Shown: positions 23,861 through 36,075, numbered from the stretch's first letter. The stretch: DNA of 64,000 nt from Taudactylus pleione (GCA_031769625.1 JAUIMM010000126.1:3682001-3746000), one strand, 5' to 3'. Numbers and translations are program-made. The notes: a model not told the origin generated them from the letters alone.

Positions 23861-24611
23861 TGCAGATGACGTAACAGGGTGGAGGTTCACAGATGGTTAT
23901 GGTCCCTATCTCAATTCTCTACTAATTTTGGCTTTACAAATGGTAAGGATGCCTTCACAACAGTTGTCAGGATTTGGGTTAAAATAATTCCACACCCAAG
24001 TTGTGGCTTTTCGGGTCTGATGCCCAGGCATCACCCCAGCCTATAACCCCAGTTTATATCATTACCCCAGCCTATAACATCACCCCAGATTATACCAGCA
24101 CCCAAGCCTATATCGCCATCCCATACTGTGTTGTGTATAAATTACAGCTGCGCTCCCTGTTAGATTGGGCATTCATTGTCCACTTTAGTGGATGTGAGCT
24201 ACTTTTTAGTCCATATCACCAAACTCCCTACACATCTTCTGACCTGGGCTACAGGAGGAGCAGCTGCACTCTGGAATACGGTTGCATGGAGTTGCCCCTC
24301 TGACTCGCTGAAATTCAGGTAGAGGGCCATGTGTAGGGTGAAGGGACACTATAATCAGAGAACGCAGTTTTAGCTGCTTTATTCCATTTTTTAAAACCAT
24401 ATCCTTTCTTTTCACCTTTTGAAAATATGTTTATGTGAATCTCAGCTGAGGCATTTGTGATGTCATTATGTTTAATATATTATGCACGTTATTTAGCACT
24501 TTTATTGTGGTCTAGTGAAGACTAATCATTTATTCGTGATTGAGGAAAGAAGTGAAAAGTTTCATTTTTTTATTGCTAACTTTGTGTTATTTAATTGTAA
24601 AATTGTGAAGT

Positions 24612-25135
24612 TTCCACCTACAGTGTGACAATATTTTTTATGAATACACCACATTTTCCACTTACAGTGTGACAGTATTTTTTACGAATACACTGCGTTT
24701 CCACTAACAGTGTCACAATATTGTTTATGAATACACTGCATTTCCACTAACAGTGTCACAATATTGTTTATGAATACACTGCATTTCCTCTAACAGTGTG
24801 ACAATATTTTTTATGAATACACTGCGTTTTCCACTCAACGTGACAATATTTTTTATGAATACACTGCGTTTTCCACTTAGTGCAACAATATTTTTTACGA
24901 ATACACTGCCTTTCCTCTAACAGTGTGACAATATTTTTTATGAATACACTGCGTTTTCCACTTACAGTGTGACAATATTTTTTACGAATACACTGCGTTT
25001 TCATTAGCAGTGTGACAATATTTTTTACAAATACACTGCGTTTTCCACTTACAGTGTGACAATATTTTTTACGAATACACTGCGTTTTCCACTTACGGTG
25101 TGACAATATTTGTTATACACTGCACTAACACTTAC
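24612..25135. repeat. 45-bp tandem array, about 12 units
   Basis: Units 'acagtgtgacaatatttttt' plus 'atgaatacactgcgttttcc' with length variation of 42-47 bp. The minus-strand Cys/Lys-rich frame across it is an artefact. Confidence 0.92.
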
Positions 25136-25411
25136 AGTGTCACAAACAATATGTGTATGAATATTACAATGACAGGCAGCATCACAGTAAAAAATAATAA
25201 TAATAAATATAGTACAGTGGGGTACAGCACAAAAAAAAAATATATAATATATTATTTTTTTATTAATTATATTATTTATTAACTTTAATTTTTTTGTACA
25301 CTGGGCACCCTTGGATGGACAGAGCACCCCTGGTTGGACACAGCAGCTCCTGCCCCTGGATGGACACAGAAACCCCTGGATGGACAGAGCAGCCCCTGCC
25401 CTAGATGGACA

Positions 25412-25777
25412 CATGGGCGCCGAGAGGGGGGGAGCAGGTACAGTTTACCTGGGTCCGGGCTTGCTAGAGGGGTCCGGCGGGGCCCGGGTCCGGCGTCGCC
25501 CCCCCCCTCACTCACAGCAGCTCAGCACGCAGCTTGTGCTGGGCTGCAGTGCAAGACTGCTCGCTGCTGCTGCAGCAGCTGGAGTAGTCTCCTATGGCTG
25601 TGGGGGGGGAGCGATCACACTGATCACACCGCCCCGCTTAGCGCTGGGTTGGGGGGGCTAACAGCGCTACGCGGCACTGGTTTGTTTATCTTTTGGCAAG
25701 GGGGTGTGGCCACGCTACCCACAATTAGGCCACACACCCTCCTATACCTGGGCCCGGCCGGGCTTTCTACGGCCCTG
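25412..25777. mobile_element. Nested hAT-like MITE in copy D, 366 bp
   Basis: Right-end complement CAGGGCCGTAGAAAG and left CATGGGCGCCGAGAG. Flanks gatggaca (25404-25411) and gttggaca (25778-25785) match 7 of 8. It sits among 'ggatggacacagcag' repeats of the host hAT. Confidence 0.6.
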
Positions 25778-26492
25778 GTTGGACACAACAACCCCTGGAT
25801 GGACACAGCAGACCCTGGATAGACACAGAAGCTCCTGCCTCTCGATGGACAAGGAAAGCCCTGGATGGACACAGCAGCTGCTCTTGGATGAAGCACAGGC
25901 CTGACAGCCCGGGACTCAGCAAGCAAATGGCGCCGATCACCGCGGGGGAGGGACTTTTATACAATCCAAAACCCGCGAGATATCGACACAGCGGGATGAT
26001 GACATTTTGCCTCGTTTTGAGATCCGAGTCAGGTGGGTAAACCCGAGATGGACTCGGATCTTGCCTCGGACCTGCAAGTTCGGATGGGTTTGGTTCTTAG
26101 TGAACCGGATACGCTCATCTCTAATTAATAAATAACCCTATTGATGGTTTATAGCAATGCACCCATAACAGTGCATATTTTCCAGATATCCTAGTTGGTG
26201 CACAGGTGTATTTATTACTGGCTGACACATGTTAAAAGATCCACAGGTGGTGCTAAATACTTCATTTTTCATACTAAGAAGAACATGCAGTATTAGCAAA
26301 ATTCTTTTATATTACTATTTCTATTTTGGTCGTGGTGTGGGCTGGAGAGGGGGGTTTCCAGGCAAACGTAAACCCCCCTGCATTTGCCTATGCTGTGCAA
26401 TATTTAACAGTTAATAAATGACCCTAACTTTACCTTTAATAGAGCAAGCAGGCCAATTCCATTAGTTTTGTGCAGTATATTATAGACATTTA

Positions 26493-26654
26493 CTGGTACA
26501 TTTACTAAAGTGTGGGTTTTTAGAAGTGGAGATGTTGCCCATAGCAACCAATCAGATTCTACTTAACATTTATCGAACACCTTCTAGAAGTTTATAGCTA
26601 GAATCTGGGAAACATCTCCACTTCCAAAGACCCACACTTTAGTAAATATAATCC
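26493..26654. mobile_element. Palindromic MITE (TTTACTAAAG family)
   Basis: Inverted arms 'tttactaaagtgtgggtttt' and 'cccacactttagtaaata' enclose 'caaccaatcagattcta'. A relative lies at 41062-41243. Anuran genomes are rich in this type, to my recollection. Confidence 0.75.
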
Positions 26655-28640
26655 TTAAAGTCAGCAGGAACAGACAATCAGTTCAGAATTAATATAGCCA
26701 GGCCCCAGCACAGGCAAATTTAAAATTGACAAAATATTACTAGCAGCCCTTTGCTTATGTAGAAAAAATTGGCTCCAAAGGTTTTTCATACACAGTGGCA
26801 TTTCTGTGTAAAACTAAATTTTTGTTGTTGGACATACAGTACATGCTGTCACAAACAGGATTTACAGAGTCCGGTGGCAAGGTTGTGGTCTGTCCGGTGA
26901 AAGTTCCGGGCTTCTTCCCAGGGACTGCTGTTCATTCCTGGTTTGGATGATGTGGTTTTTTGTATGGATAGCGGCAGTTCTTCATCATTGTTCATCAGTC
27001 CGCTCGTGGGCTCCACCAATGAGCTGGATCTCAGAGACCAAGGTGCATGTGCAGTGCTCCTGGTCTTGTAACCTTTGTTGCTGATGTCATCAGATTTCGG
27101 TCCAATATAAATGAGACAGTCTTGGTATACTCTGATTATCTGGTACAGATCTTCCTGTGTCTAAGCCGTCTCTGATCCAAGCTATGCAGCCAAATTGACT
27201 CCTGTGTGCCGAACCCCGAACCTTGCTAACCTCCAGTTATCATGTCCTCTGCCTACGGGGAAGATGTGAATTGCAAAAACATTTTGATAAACTCCCCCTC
27301 TATTCGCCTGCATACTGAAATTTTCGATTGCTGATATACAGGATTAGCTTGTTGCTTGAACACCTGTTCCGATATTGAGCTGCGCTGGTGATACTGTACA
27401 TAGACTTCTGGGTTTATGGCTCAGTGGTTAAAATGCACATGGACTGCTATTGGCCTGCGCATGCAGGAGCTGCAAAGAATGGATTCTTCAGATTCCTCTC
27501 TAGGGATTTTTGTATAAATAAACATCTATTTGTCCTGTTTTGACACAGGATCGTTATCTGCTGTGGACCCTAAAAAATATGTTTGGGGATTCATATGAGA
27601 TCTGGTAAACCTCAGAAAAAGTCAGATTTACCACATTTTTCATTTTGATACATCCCAACCTGAATCCTTGTCTGCCATGCTGCCAAGCTAACTGCTGTAT
27701 ACCAAACTTTACTAACCAACAAGTTCCAGTAAGCCCTAGTGCCTAGGCTGCAATTTAAAGCAGCTGGTATCAATGAGAATTCAGGCCAGGACCAACCATC
27801 AGATGACATAGAAATCATGTGATTGCAACGATTAAAACTACTGTAAGTGCCAGTAGAGAAAAGGCAAATCAAAAAACCCAGTTACCTGCTGATTCTAACA
27901 TTTAGTTTATTATTCTTATTAATGTTATGTCTTTTACCTTTAAAGCATTACAATTTAAATGTAGATACCTTCTTTACACAGTAATACTAATAAACTTCTA
28001 AATTCCCACAAATATGCCCATCACAAGAACCTCCCTGCCAATATTCTAACTGTCTATGGTTCCTCTAAACTCACCCCACACTGTCATGTCCCTACCTACA
28101 CCCATCAGTCCAAACACCCACCCATCCATCCATATTCCTCTCCCATACTCTACATCTATTCTTAGCCAATCAACTTCACTAATTCTTTTTTTATTTAATT
28201 CTGCTTATCTCCAAAAATGTATCCCGTTTCGCTATTGTACCAATATTCTAACCTTAACAGTGCTAACTCCACTACATGTTATCTCTTATATACCCTAACA
28301 TATCATACTTGGAACTACTTACTTTCACTAAGCCCACTCAACCACCTTTTACGGACCACAGCTCTTGTTCAAAACCACCATGAAAACCACTTACTAGCAG
28401 CACCTAAAAGAGGCTATAGACAGATAAAAATGTACACATTGCTTGTGACTGGCTAAGCTTTTCCCAGATATATCTGCTTCTGAAGAAGCTGAGAGTTACT
28501 AAGCACAATGCATTACATTGGTGGACACCAGGGTCGATTCCCCTGTGCTACACTTTATGCTGCCAGATTTATAACTTTGGTGACTGTATCCAGCCCAGGA
28601 GTCCAGGAAACCACACAGCATCTGCAGGGACATCTTGCCA
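26655..28640. other. Unclassified interval
   Basis: 26870-27560 looks like a repeat (motifs 'tgtcacaaacagg' and 'gacacaggatcg') but no ends or coding domains were identified. 27561-28640 is AT-rich without a recognised feature. Confidence 0.35.
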
Positions 28641-28648
28641 AGGGGATG

Positions 28649-29165
28649 CAGTCAGGAAGCCGGCGGTCAAAATGCCAACCGCCGGCTTCCCGACTGTCAA
28701 ATCCCGGCTGGGTAGTAATGACAGGTATCGAAATCTAGACGCCTGTCATTAAACCTACGCCGGGAGCCAGATGCCCAGCATACCAAATGAAGGTAAGCCA
28801 GGCGCCAGGTGCGGACAGCCACTAGGGGGGAGGGTTAGATTTCAGGGCTCCCAAGAGGTCTTAGGGTTGGGCACCCCCCTGGGAGGATTAGGCTAGGGAA
28901 AGGGGGGTCAGGGTTAGGTACCCCCAGGGGGAGGTTAGGGTGAGGCATTCCCACCGGGAGACTTAGGTTTAGGCTGCGGGGATGAGGGGGTTAATTTTAG
29001 GCACTTAGCGGGGGCTTAGGGTTAGGCACTAGGGGGGGAGGTTAGGGTTAGGCACCCCTAAGGGAGGGTTAGGGTTAGGGGGGGGTAGGGCTAGCATTAC
29101 TTACAGATGTCAGCTGTCGGGATCTTCACCCCTGCTGGGCTTCCAGCGTCGGGCCTGAGTAATAC
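28649..29165. repeat. Repeat with terminal hairpin and GGGTTAGG-like array
   Basis: A 48-bp imperfect palindrome (28649-28696; arms 'ggaagccggcggt' and 'accgccggcttcc') begins the element. 'tgacaggtatcgaaatc' and a G-rich array of 'gggttagggttaggcac' units (28840-29090) follow. The end has 'cgggatcttcacccctgctg'. A second copy in opposite orientation is at 63195-63625. Confidence 0.65.
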
Positions 29166-30458
29166 ATACTGATTCCCTTGCTAAGACCTGATGGACTGGT
29201 CAAAATACTTCCATTTCACCTTAAAAAATTGGCAATCACTGATTTAAGAAAAACTGTTTCCTTACAAGAAAGGACATTATAATCTGCAGTTCTATATTTG
29301 GGGCTATAATTTTGAAAACCACCTTCATCTAATGATCATTTACTACTTTTGCTGCCAATTTTATGAGTGGAACTATATGATATTTACTTATGTGTATGGT
29401 TTATCTACATATATTTTAATTTTTATATTTATTACATTACAATATTGTTGACTTTTTCAAGCCGCATGAATACTTTTTTTGATAGCGCTGTATCAGTTTT
29501 CCTAGAGTATGGAAGTGTCAGGACAGGCAATCAACATTGGGATGCCCCAACTCTCTTTCACTTCATGATTACTTATTATAGCCTCTCTCTATTGCTCGCT
29601 TACCTTTAAAAAACCTTGTGTCATTGGTGGCAGTCCTTTTGTTGCTCTATATCTCAGCCTACTTGTAATATAATGTAGGCTTACACCTAGTTGTCCGTGC
29701 CAGGTGATTACAAGTTATACATCTCACACACCTTGTTTCTTTTAAGAATTACTGTGTATTGAATTCTGGGCCTGATTCAGACCCGGACGCAAGAGGCCGT
29801 TCGCTCGTCCGCCGTACGAGCGAAAAAATTTAAATTTAAGCGTTCGTCCGTATGTTCGCTTGTAGCTAACCTTCCGCCCCATATTCTCCCAGCCCCTCCT
29901 CTAGCTTGCGACCGTTCAAAATAGCGACCGTTCGTCTCCTCTTTGGTTGCTTTGGACGCTCACACAAGTCAAATCCGGAAGTGGGCCTGTCAGATTTCGA
30001 ATACCTGCTCTTTCATTCTGCAAACATACTTGAATCGTTTCATGCCAATCAATATATTAATTAACTTAATTGCTCTTCACATGTTTTCAATCTTTTTTTT
30101 TTTTCAATTTCAATAAACTTTATTCTTGTCAGTGTGTGTCATTTTTCCTGCAGAATACGTACGGTTTCACCAATGGTTTACTCTATCAAAATTACTTCTT
30201 TTTACGATGGATACTATTGTTTTCCTGTGTTTGTGATAGGCATATTTTAATGTTTTAATTTGTTTATTTAAATTAGCTTACGCATGTCACTGCATGAAGC
30301 CTATCATAACTCACATCATATTTTTGAGCCTGTAGGACACATGACTCATACAATAACCAATAGAATGGTTCCTGTTAATTTACAAAGTACATTAGCCAAT
30401 CAATTTTTTTCTGTGGCCTTTATTAAAACAGTTTTGTGTTAAAAAAATCATTGCCATC

Positions 30459-30702
30459 ATGAGAGCCTCCGCATTTACTAGGCGGGAGCTATTGGTCCTC
30501 ACCGAGGTGATGGACCGGCGGGTTACAATCCAGCCTCCCCCCATCACCAACCGCCTGAAGCGTATGGCCTACGCGGAGGTTCGCCACCGCCTGCACTCCT
30601 TCGGCTGTCGCCGAAATATCGGGCAGTTAGAGCGCAGGTGGTCGGATCTGTGCTGCCGCACGCCACACCTGCTGGCATATTTGCGGATGCAGATAGAAGC
30701 AA
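30459..30702 (+). CDS. Myb/SANT-like protein, exon 1 (Harbinger gene 1)
   Basis: Predicted 81-codon first exon from ATG 30459 to a GTAAGT donor at 30703. It encodes 'FTRRELLVLTEVMDRR' followed by 'LKRMAYAEVRHRL' and 'QLERRWSDLCCR'. This is the three-helix Myb/SANT-like layout of Harbinger accessory proteins, with aromatic and Leu core residues and the terminal RRWSD motif. In known Harbinger elements such a protein binds the termini and brings the nuclease into the nucleus. A second, more complete SANT gene exists at 36076, so this gene is extra. Exon 2 is proposed from 30776 (acceptor tttag). Whether gene 1 is a DNA-binding partner, regulator or captured gene is unknown. Confidence 0.65.
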
Positions 30703-30775
30703 GTAAGTGTTTTTTTTAATTTGTTCCCAAACCCCCCCCCCCAAAAAACCTAAACATTTTTCATCCATCATTTAG

Positions 30776-31125
30776 GGGCTGAGCGCAAACTCCGGCATAG
30801 ACTTCAAAGGAGACGATGGGCTCGTCCCCTATCACCCACTCCCAGCCAAAACACCTCTCCCCAACCTTCCCCCAATTCCCCCTCCACCCCAGACCGGCCA
30901 GTACCTGAGGCCCCTCCCTCTCCCAATTTTCCAAACCCGCAAAATTCAACCTCCCCTCCCCCCCTCTCTTTTCTTCACCCTCCCCTCCCCCCCTCTCTTT
31001 TTTTCACCCTCCTCCATGAGCCAAATCTCCCCTCCTTCTTTGGACCAGCACTGGCCCACCTCAGAGGAGGAGGATGTAGGGGCTCCAAGAGCCAGAATAC
31101 AGATGACCGGGATGTTTCCCTTTTA
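30776..31125 (+). pseudogene. Harbinger gene 1, exon 2 (Pro/Ser-rich)
   Basis: In phase with exon 1 the segment opens 'AERKLRHRLQRRRWARPLSP', then a Pro/Ser/Asn-rich stretch. A duplicated C/T-rich tract (about 30945-31010) seems to shift the frame. The following frame reads 'SLDQHWPTSEEEDVG' and ends at TAA 31123, or may be spliced. The acidic EEED patch suggests real coding descent. The break may be a mutation or an error in a homopolymer-rich region. Confidence 0.4.
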
Positions 31126-31519
31126 AACTATGGTTGTTTTTGCTTTTTTGGCTTTTTGGGTGATGTTGTCCTTTTGCCTGTGCATTTGTAAATGTTTCAT
31201 TATTTTAAATTTTTGGTATAAATTTTTTTCTAGACAATGTCTTGGTTGTTTACCACTGACACATATCAAAACACTCATACTTGTGTATTTCTTGTTTACC
31301 GTACCAACAAATGTATTTTTTTGGCGTACTTCGCCCTTTTTTGTGTTGGCTTTTTGTGTGTACATTTTTAAGTTTGTATATCTCCCATCTTTGCATTTGG
31401 CAGTACTTTGTTTTTGTCAAATAAACTGTATCTTTGTTTAAACTATAGTATTTTTTTTTTTGTAAAACATCTAAATAAAGTGTCATTTTATTAATCCACA
31501 CATTTTTTATTTCCCACAG

Positions 31520-31629
31520 AGGACCAGTGGCGGCTGCAATCAATGCAGACAGGATTGCAAGCCTTGCGGGCACATCTAATTGCCATGCTTGTGGTCCTTG
31601 ACCACATGTCGGCAGACCTTCGTCGTTAA
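31520..31629 (+). CDS. Possible terminal exon of Harbinger gene 1
   Basis: After a cccacag acceptor, a 36-codon frame reads 'DQWRLQSMQTGLQALRAHL' and 'LDHMSADLRR' then TAA. It is helix-forming with regular Leu/Met spacing, like the C-terminal helix of the other SANT gene. Frame linkage to exon 2 could not be shown, as the obvious donors give the wrong phase. Confidence 0.35.
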
Positions 31630-31739
31630 TTGTTTTTTTTGTTTTCACCCACAAATAATGTGTGTTTAATTAAAATTGCGTTGTATTTTAACAAGTCTCA
31701 TTCCTTGTCTGTAAATATTACATTGTTTAACCTTCCCTA

Positions 31740-32440
31740 AGTCGACTATTTGAGCATGTTTTTTAAAGTAAGGTAAATTAGATTTGACAAAGCGCTAGTA
31801 AGTATGAAAGCTGGCACATTAAACACCTAGCAATACCAATAGGTTTGTAGAAATACCAGCATTTTTTTTGCTACCTTTGGGTGGGTAATGTAAATATAAA
31901 TTCAAACCTGCTTAGGCCTAGTTTAGAAGACATACTGTTTCACCATAATACCTTTGGTGCTTGTTTTTAGCCACAAAGCCTGTTAAAATACTTTACAATT
32001 TAAACCATTACAGGATTAGCCATTACGAAAATTTGTTTGTTTTGGCCCACGTTACACGTGCTTGTAATTTACCAAGGAAAAGTCATTTTAATGTCAAGCA
32101 AAAATTTATTACACACAAATAATAAACCAAAAGTGAATTGTGACAACCAATTCACACAGTGAAAACACACTACCAAAAAACCTACATCCAAAACAAAAAA
32201 AAAAACAACAATCAAGAACTGGTGGAAGAAGTAGCAGGCCAACATGAATCCACAAATGAGGTGAGGAATTAATTGTTCCCCAAGTTATATCCAATGTGGC
32301 CACATGAAGACAATTTTGAGGATCAGGTAGTAGGCATCGTTTTTCCGTGGAATTTAAGGGAATACAAGAAAAAACAATGAAAAAAAATTACAATTTCACA
32401 TTACAATCTTACATGTCTACATTGTGTCAATTAACAAAAT
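31740..32440. other. AT-rich interval inside Harbinger
   Basis: Lies between the convergent ends of gene 1 and the nuclease gene. No coding feature was seen. Confidence 0.5.
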
Positions 32441-32442
32441 TT

Positions 32443-33583
32443 TCAACAATAATTACCTAAAATATCTGGCCACCACATCATCGCGTATGGTCCCCCCACA
32501 TACTGACCTCCGACAACCTCGGGGGGGCCCTCCTCAGGCAAGGCCTCCTCTGGCTGCATTGGGGCACCACTCCTTATGGTGATGTTGCAAAATATCCCAC
32601 ACAGGACCACAATTTTAGAAACCATAGCCGGCAAATACATGAGTTCGCCACCAGAGCGGTGGAGGCATCTGAATCGGCCTTTTAAAAGGCTGATACAGCA
32701 CTCCACCACCTGCCTGGTGGCTGTAAGTGTGGAATTAAACTCACTTTGTGGCCCTGGTGTGGGAGCCAAATAAGGAGTGAGCAGCCAGGGCGTGCAAGGG
32801 TAACCACTGTCTCCTGTGAAAAGACAAATACAACAATCAGGACCATTGTGTAACAAGCTTTGCATTGGTTTCAACTGAAGGTGTCAACTTACCCAGAAGG
32901 CACGCATCACCAGCTTGTAGGTTGTCTAATTTGGGCCAAATCCCTGATTGCCGGATGACGAAGGAATCATGTGCACTCCCGGGGAATTTGGCACTCGGGG
33001 ACAGGATCTGGAGGGAGGCATCACATACCACCATTACATTCAGGGAATGAAAGTGTTTTCGGTTCCTATAAATAGCCTCCAGCCTTGCTGGAGGCTGAAG
33101 TGGTATGTGAGTGCCATCCACAACCCCTATGATGTGTGGGAAGCCAGCTATTTGGTAAAAATTGGCTTTCGCCACACTAAGGGAACCCATATCCAATAGC
33201 ATATTAATAAAATGATGGAGGTGTTTGAAAATGGCCTCCATCACTGCCCTCAGGAACCTTGAAAAGGAGGATTGGGAGATTCCGGCAACTATTCCCACCG
33301 GGGTTTGAAAGGATCCTGAGGCACAGAAATGTAACACCGACATTAATTGCATAAGTGGTGGTATTGCTGTAGGACTGTTAATTTGCCGTTCAAGATCACT
33401 CTCTATTAATGAGAGAGTGTCTAGGATGATTTGTGGAGGAAGACGGTATCATCGTAAAACCTCATCATCAGGCATTCCAAAAAGGGTGACACATGTTCTA
33501 TATATCTGGGGCCTTGCACGCCTACGAGGCCTATGACCAGGACGAAGTTGAGGTTGGTCAGGTTCTGGAACCATGGCCAACAT
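32443..33583 (-). pseudogene. HARBI1-like Harbinger nuclease (two exons, one stop)
   Basis: The transposase nuclease cuts and joins the element ends. Minus-strand coding begins near ATG 33583 ('MLAMVPEPDQPQL'), with a basic 'RPGHRPRRRARP' segment. A TGA at 33449-33451 follows, then 'YRLPPQIILD', a helix-rich region, and the DDE_Tnp_4 core: 'FPHIIGVVDGTHIPL' (first Asp), 'HSLNVMVVCDASLQIL' (second Asp) and 'PGSAHDSFVIRQSG'. A 79-bp intron (32814-32892; donor GTAAGT, acceptor CACAG) joins to 'GDSGYPCTPWLL' and 'RQVVECCISLLKGRF', whose Glu is the third acidic residue. The end is at 32443, or a further exon follows at a GTAATT donor. The stop looks like a CGA-to-TGA change. The rest is open and well kept, so the loss seems recent. 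It is transcribed divergently from the second SANT gene. Confidence 0.88.
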
Positions 33584-33914
33584 AATACGACCAACATCAA
33601 CCTGAAATGGTAAGCCAGGTAGTTATTTTCCAAAAATTCGAAAAGAAAAATATACTTATCTTTTTTAAGAAATCCAAAGATGCTTACAGGCCGGGGTCTT
33701 GTCATGAGTAGAATAACCTACATTTCAAAAGTTGAAAATATATTTAGTTATTATTGGGAAAACTTGAATTGTGATCACATTTTTTAGGCCTAAAAAAAAG
33801 AGAAGGGAGCACACTTTAGTTTGGGAAAACACACGCTACATTTAGTGGTCAAACATGATTTTACACTGAAATAATAAAAACACATTAGTGCACAAAATTA
33901 GTGCACAAAATAAT

Positions 33915-35445
33915 AAAAACACATTAGTGCACTGCATTTTTTACAGTTAAAACAAGACACATGAGTTCGTTAAATATTACGCTACTTTTACAGTTCAATA
34001 AGGAGACATTAGTGCGCTAAATAGTACGCATTTTTTACAGTTAAAACAAGACACATGAGTTTGTTACATATTACGCTACTTTTACAGTTCAATAAGGAGA
34101 CATTAGTGCGCTAAATAGTATGCATTTTTTACAGTTAAAACAAGACACATGAGTTTGTTAAATATTACGCTACTTTTACAGTTCAATAAGGAGATATTAG
34201 TGCGCTAAATAGTACGCAATTTTTACAGTTAAAACAAGACACATGAGTTTGGAGTTTGTTAAATATTACGCTACTTTTACAGTTCAATAAGGAGACATTA
34301 GTGCGCTAAATAGTACGCATTTTTTACAGTTAAAACAAGACACATGAGTTCGTTAAATATTACGCTACTTTTACAGTTCAATAAGGAGACATTAGTGCGC
34401 TAAATAGTACGCATTTTTTACAGTTAAAACAAGACACATGAGTTTGTTAAATATTACGCTACTTTTACAGTTCAATAAGGAGACATTAGTGCGCTAAATA
34501 GTATGCATTTTTTACAGTTAAAACAAGACACATGAGTTTGTTAAATATTACGCTACTTTTACAGTTCAATAAGGAGACATTAGTGCGCTAAATAGTATGC
34601 ATTTTTTACAGTTAAAACAAGACACGAGTTCGTTAAATATTACGCTACTTTTACAGTTCAATAAGGAGACATTAGTGCGCTAAATAGTATGCATTTTTTA
34701 CAGTTAAAACAAGACACATGAGTTTGTTAAATATTACGCTACTTTTACAGTTCAATAAGGAGACATTAGTGCGCTAAATAGTATGCATTTTTTACAGTTA
34801 AAACAAGACACATGAGTTTGTTAAATATTACGCTACTTTTACAGTTCAATAAGGAGACATTAGTGCGCTAAATAGTATGCATTTTTTACAGTTAAAACAA
34901 GACACATGAGTTTGTTAAATATTACGCTACTTTTACAGTTCAATAAGGAGACATTAGTGCGCTAAATAGTATGCATTTTTTACAGTTAAAACAAGACACA
35001 TGAGTTTGTTAAATATTACGCTACTTTTACAGTTCAATAAGGAGACATTAGTGCGCTAAATAGTATGCATTTTTTACAGTTAAAACAAGACACATGAGTT
35101 CGTTAAATATTACGCTACTTTTACAGTTCAATAAGGAGACATTAGTGTGCTAAATAGTACGCATTTTTTACAGTTAAAACAAGACACATGAGTTCGTTAA
35201 ATATTACGCTACTTTTACAGTTCAATAAGGAGACATTAGTGCGCTAAATAGTATGCATTTTTTACAGTTAAAACAAGACACATGAGTTCGTTAAATATTA
35301 CGCTACTTTTACAGTTCAATAAGGAGACATTAGTGCGCTAAATAGTATGCATTTTTTACAGTTAAAACAAGACACATGAGTTCGTTAAATATTACGCTAC
35401 TTTTACAGTTCAATAAAGAGACATTAGTGCGCTAAATAGTACGTT
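33915..35445. repeat. 94-bp tandem array, about 16 units
   Basis: Units carry 'gacattagtgcgctaaatag', 'gcattttttacagttaaaac', 'aagacacatgagttcgttaa' and 'attacgctacttttacagtt'. Successive 'aagg' marks fall at 94-bp steps from 34002 to 35417. One unit is 101 bp (7-bp insertion near 34250) and one 92 bp. Units differ by only a few substitutions (tacgca/tatgca, gttcg/gtttg). It fills the gap between the divergent nuclease and SANT genes. Confidence 0.97.
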
Positions 35446-36075
35446 CAGTTAAAAATAAAAACAACTCAAACAATATTTCGCAAAAGAGTACTCTATATTT
35501 AGTGAGAAGACATGATTGGTCCTCCAACCCAAAAAAACACACTTAGTGAAACATAGGCGATGACCAACACATCGAAATTGTAACTTCATGAAAATAAAAA
35601 CACTTACCAAAAACAGACAAATAACCCAAAGTCCAAAAACGTCAAGGGGGCAAGGCCAAAATAACTGTAAAAAAACAAAAACATAAGGGCTAACATTTTT
35701 TATATATTTACTATTATTGTTTATGGTGGTTTGGAAAAAGACTTACTCAAAAACTCCAAAATAAAAAGGTAAACAATAAAAAAAAAGCGAACGTAAAAAA
35801 ATTAAGTATGAAAATAAAAAAATCACAATCGAAAACTCCAAACTCCGCACTACAAAAACCGCACACAAACACCTCCTCCGTCAAACCTCCAACATTCCTC
35901 ACCCGCCACCTCGACTTGAGTCACACCAAGCCATAAATAGTCTATTTTCCCGCTCAAATTACGGACGGACAATAGGAGCGCACAATCTATGATGCGGCCG
36001 AATAATGCTGACGCATGTATAAAAACGTCACTGAAAACCCCAATCGGTCCGCTGTAGTGAGACCTGAAACTCCAA
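35446..36075. other. AT-rich leader region upstream of SANT gene
   Basis: A-rich with scattered 'aaaataaaaac'. The last 150 bp are GC-richer, with 'acgcatgtataaaaacgtca' containing a possible TATA-like element (tataaaaa, about 36017), placed about 60 bp upstream of ATG 36076. Confidence 0.4.

Larger units (their letters stand above)
22643..26123 (-). mobile_element. hAT element copy D (3,481 bp, old, rearranged)
   Basis: The left end TAGAGATATGCGCCG and right-end complement TAGAGATGAGCG are the termini of the same hAT family. The perfect 8-bp flank attaataa occurs at 22635-22642 and 26124-26131. The family 3' end is at left and the 5' end ('cctcg...gatccgagtcagg') at right, so the element lies in minus orientation. 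Yet transposase remnants at 23160-23860 read in plus orientation, so the middle is inverted. It also contains a 45-bp tandem array and a nested MITE. Confidence 0.85.

Noticed and set aside
24768..25106. Cys/Lys-rich minus-strand frame of 112 codons
   Set aside because: It is the 45-bp tandem array read in one frame; unit changes are not codon-like.
28870..29090. Interstitial telomere
   Set aside because: Units are GGGTTAGG-like with cac and ggggg interruptions and lie inside an interspersed repeat with a second copy at 63 kb, not a TTAGGG block.
33915..35445. CRISPR-like appearance of a regular array
   Set aside because: Whole 94-bp units are near identical with no unique spacers, and the context is a eukaryotic Harbinger element.
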